Shown piece after piece: positions 62,930 to 64,000 of a DNA stretch of 64,000 bases (positions within the stretch are counted from its first letter, which is position 1; each line of letters starts with the position of its first letter). Below the pieces are notes generated by a model. It was not told the DNA's origin. It did not search any database and worked only from the letters and a program-made list of their open reading frames with translations. The DNA is from Planctomycetaceae bacterium. Its GTDB lineage: Bacteria; Planctomycetota; Planctomycetia; Planctomycetales; Planctomycetaceae. The stretch is taken from assembly GCA_021732845.1 (NCBI GenBank), contig JAKFUF010000001.1, positions 1-64,000 of the forward strand, read 5' to 3'. The position numbers were made by a program, and so were the translations under genes.

Positions 62930-63442
62930 TCAGCAGCGGATATTGACCGTCGACAGCACCATGAGCGCAGCGCTTCGCATCAATGGTGACCTCGGCCACT
63001 CACTTTGAGCTGCATGGCACACTTGGTCATCTGTCGCCAGCAGTGCTGGGACAGACCCCCAGAATTGCAGGGCAGACAACAGATCGTGGCTGACCGTCGA
63101 CCGTCCAACGGAGGCCGTTTGACCGGTTGCCACAAGTTGATGCGTGCATTCACTGGAAATGGAGGCGATTGTCGGGGCTTCGTCCGGTACCGGAGATTGC
63201 GAGTCACCGTCCCCGTCATCACCTTCATGGCCGCATGAGTGCGATCCGCACTTCTCTGGACCATGCCCACAATCTGGATGGGGCGACGGGGGGTGATCGT
63301 CGAGGTGACAGCAGACGCAGGCTTCAGGCCCGGCATCCAGACAGCACATTTCGCCGTCGACCTTGATGCAAAGGTAAACAGCCCTACTGCTTCCGAGAAG
63401 CTGTGTGGCTACCAGCATCAAAATGAACGACAGTTTGAACAT
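62930..63442 (-). CDS. Secreted Cys/His-rich protein
   Basis: 170 residues from the ATG at 63442. Signal peptide (LSFILMLVATQLLGSSRA), then CCLDAGPEACVCCHLDDHPP and HPDCGHGPEKCGSHSCGHEG, dense in Cys and His, followed by an ordinary C-terminal half. Likely a periplasmic metal-binding protein. It is the first gene of the efflux series (155 bp before the adaptor). I know no named family. Confidence 0.7.
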   Translation of the reverse strand: MFKLSFILMLVATQLLGSSRAVYLCIKVDGEMCCLDAGPEACVCCHLDDHPPSPHPDCGHGPEKCGSHSCGHEGDDGDGDSQSPVPDEAPTIASISSECTHQLVATGQTASVGRSTVSHDLLSALQFWGSVPALLATDDQVCHAAQSEWPRSPLMRSAALMVLSTVNIRC

Positions 63443-63550
63443 TACGATCCCAACCTGAATCAACGTCTCGTAATTGTATCGGTCAGTTAGACCCGCTGCA
63501 ATTCGGGAATTTTTCGCAATTTTCCGGTTCCGCGGATTATCCGTACATCT

Positions 63551-63889
63551 TTAACCGCGTGGACTCAGCAGGATCCAGCAGCCAATCGAAACGCCAGCCA
63601 GCATCGCACCCGCAGCCATTGCCGCCCAAAATCCCAAACCGAGCCGTTCAGCAAAGGCCAGTGGGATAAAGAAAGGCAGCCCAAGCGGTACAAGGATCAG
63701 CGTCTCTCGCGCCATGCTCGAAAGGCTCTTGAGATCATGATCGCGAAACCATGCCGCGCCGAATGCCAGAATGCTGACCAAGGGCAGCGTCAAAAGGAAT
63801 GCTCCCAAGCGCGGCGAGCGCCGGGAAACTTCCGACACCGCCAGAATGAGGATGACCGAAATGACAACTCTGAGAATCATCAAGACCAT
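63551..63889 (-). CDS. DUF3147-like membrane protein
   Basis: 112 residues from the ATG at 63889, preceded by AGGGGA. Four hydrophobic segments; SEVSRRSPRLGAFLLTLPLVSILAF matches DUF3147 in pattern (split here: SEVSRRSPRLGAFLLTLPLV, then SILAFGAAW). Small inner-membrane protein of unknown role, often near metal or permease genes. It reads into the efflux genes with a 108 bp gap. Confidence 0.75.
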   Translation of the reverse strand: MVLMILRVVISVILILAVSEVSRRSPRLGAFLLTLPLVSILAFGAAWFRDHDLKSLSSMARETLILVPLGLPFFIPLAFAERLGLGFWAAMAAGAMLAGVSIGCWILLSPRG

Positions 63890-64000
63890 GTCATCCCCTG
63901 CTGAGAGACGTGTTGCGAACAATCACAGCGGCGACCAATACGCCCGTTCCCACGCCGCGTCAACGAATTTGCGCGGTGTGGACGCGGACGGTTTCAGACC

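Overview
The window reads as a GC-rich planctomycete chromosome. The strongest support is four gene types typical of that phylum: DUF1549/DUF1553 proteins with a CxxCHDHP motif, Tat-exported DUF1501 proteins, WD40 proteins encoded beside them, and a Ser/Thr kinase fused to a formylglycine-generating-enzyme-like (FGE) domain. No rRNA operon, complete tRNA or CRISPR array is visible. Species cannot be fixed from the sequence alone.

Region 1 (1-27.3 kb) is chromosomal. It opens with a terminase-small-subunit-like HTH gene swollen by in-frame DNA repeats and a broken RHS tail. A secreted alpha/beta hydrolase follows. Two consecutive copies of a DUF1549-DUF1501-WD40 cassette come next (4.6-9.3 kb and 9.8-14.0 kb). 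The first cassette's WD40 gene is bracketed by about 320 bp inverted repeats. A secreted double esterase fused to an SMP-30-like propeller precedes a 2 kb gene-free stretch built from a tandem ~1 kb duplication full of hairpin repeats. A second terminase-small-subunit-like gene carries two copies of the same hairpin repeat in frame. The region ends with a class III aminotransferase, a PhyH dioxygenase, 6-phosphogluconolactonase, a zinc-ribbon membrane peptide, a third DUF1501 protein and a secreted double heavy-metal-associated (HMA) protein.

Region 2 (27.5-44 kb) is accessory DNA. A decayed recombinase tail, a strong terminator and the last ~20 nt of a tRNA-Ser with its own terminator lie left of an intact large serine recombinase. 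To its right is a collinear plus-strand block of small unknown genes around a recognisable core: a stand-alone TOPRIM protein, DUF1257 (Ycf35 family), DUF2997, a Ycf46-like AAA ATPase and a possible beta-clamp-like protein. An ISKra4-family insertion sequence with perfect 20 bp ends and a 9 bp target duplication sits between the ATPase and the next gene. This looks like an integrative element whose job is not known. The gene set hints at DNA metabolism, but this is inference.

Region 3 (44-64 kb) starts with the kinase-FGE receptor and a secreted triple-repeat helical protein with HHVExHVVEF motifs. It then becomes a heavy-metal resistance island. One minus-strand series runs from a Cys/His-rich secreted protein through an HlyD-type adaptor, a CzcA-type RND pump, a thioredoxin-like protein, a MacB-like ABC permease and ATPase, and a Cys/His lipoprotein to a TolC-type outer-membrane lipoprotein. 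An intact P1B ATPase and the C-terminal remnant of a second one follow. The parts fit tripartite export to the outside (RND, adaptor, outer-membrane factor) plus cytoplasmic metal extrusion (P-ATPase), with periplasmic metal-binding proteins between. The metal is not certain; the RND motif is closer to Czc than Cus types.
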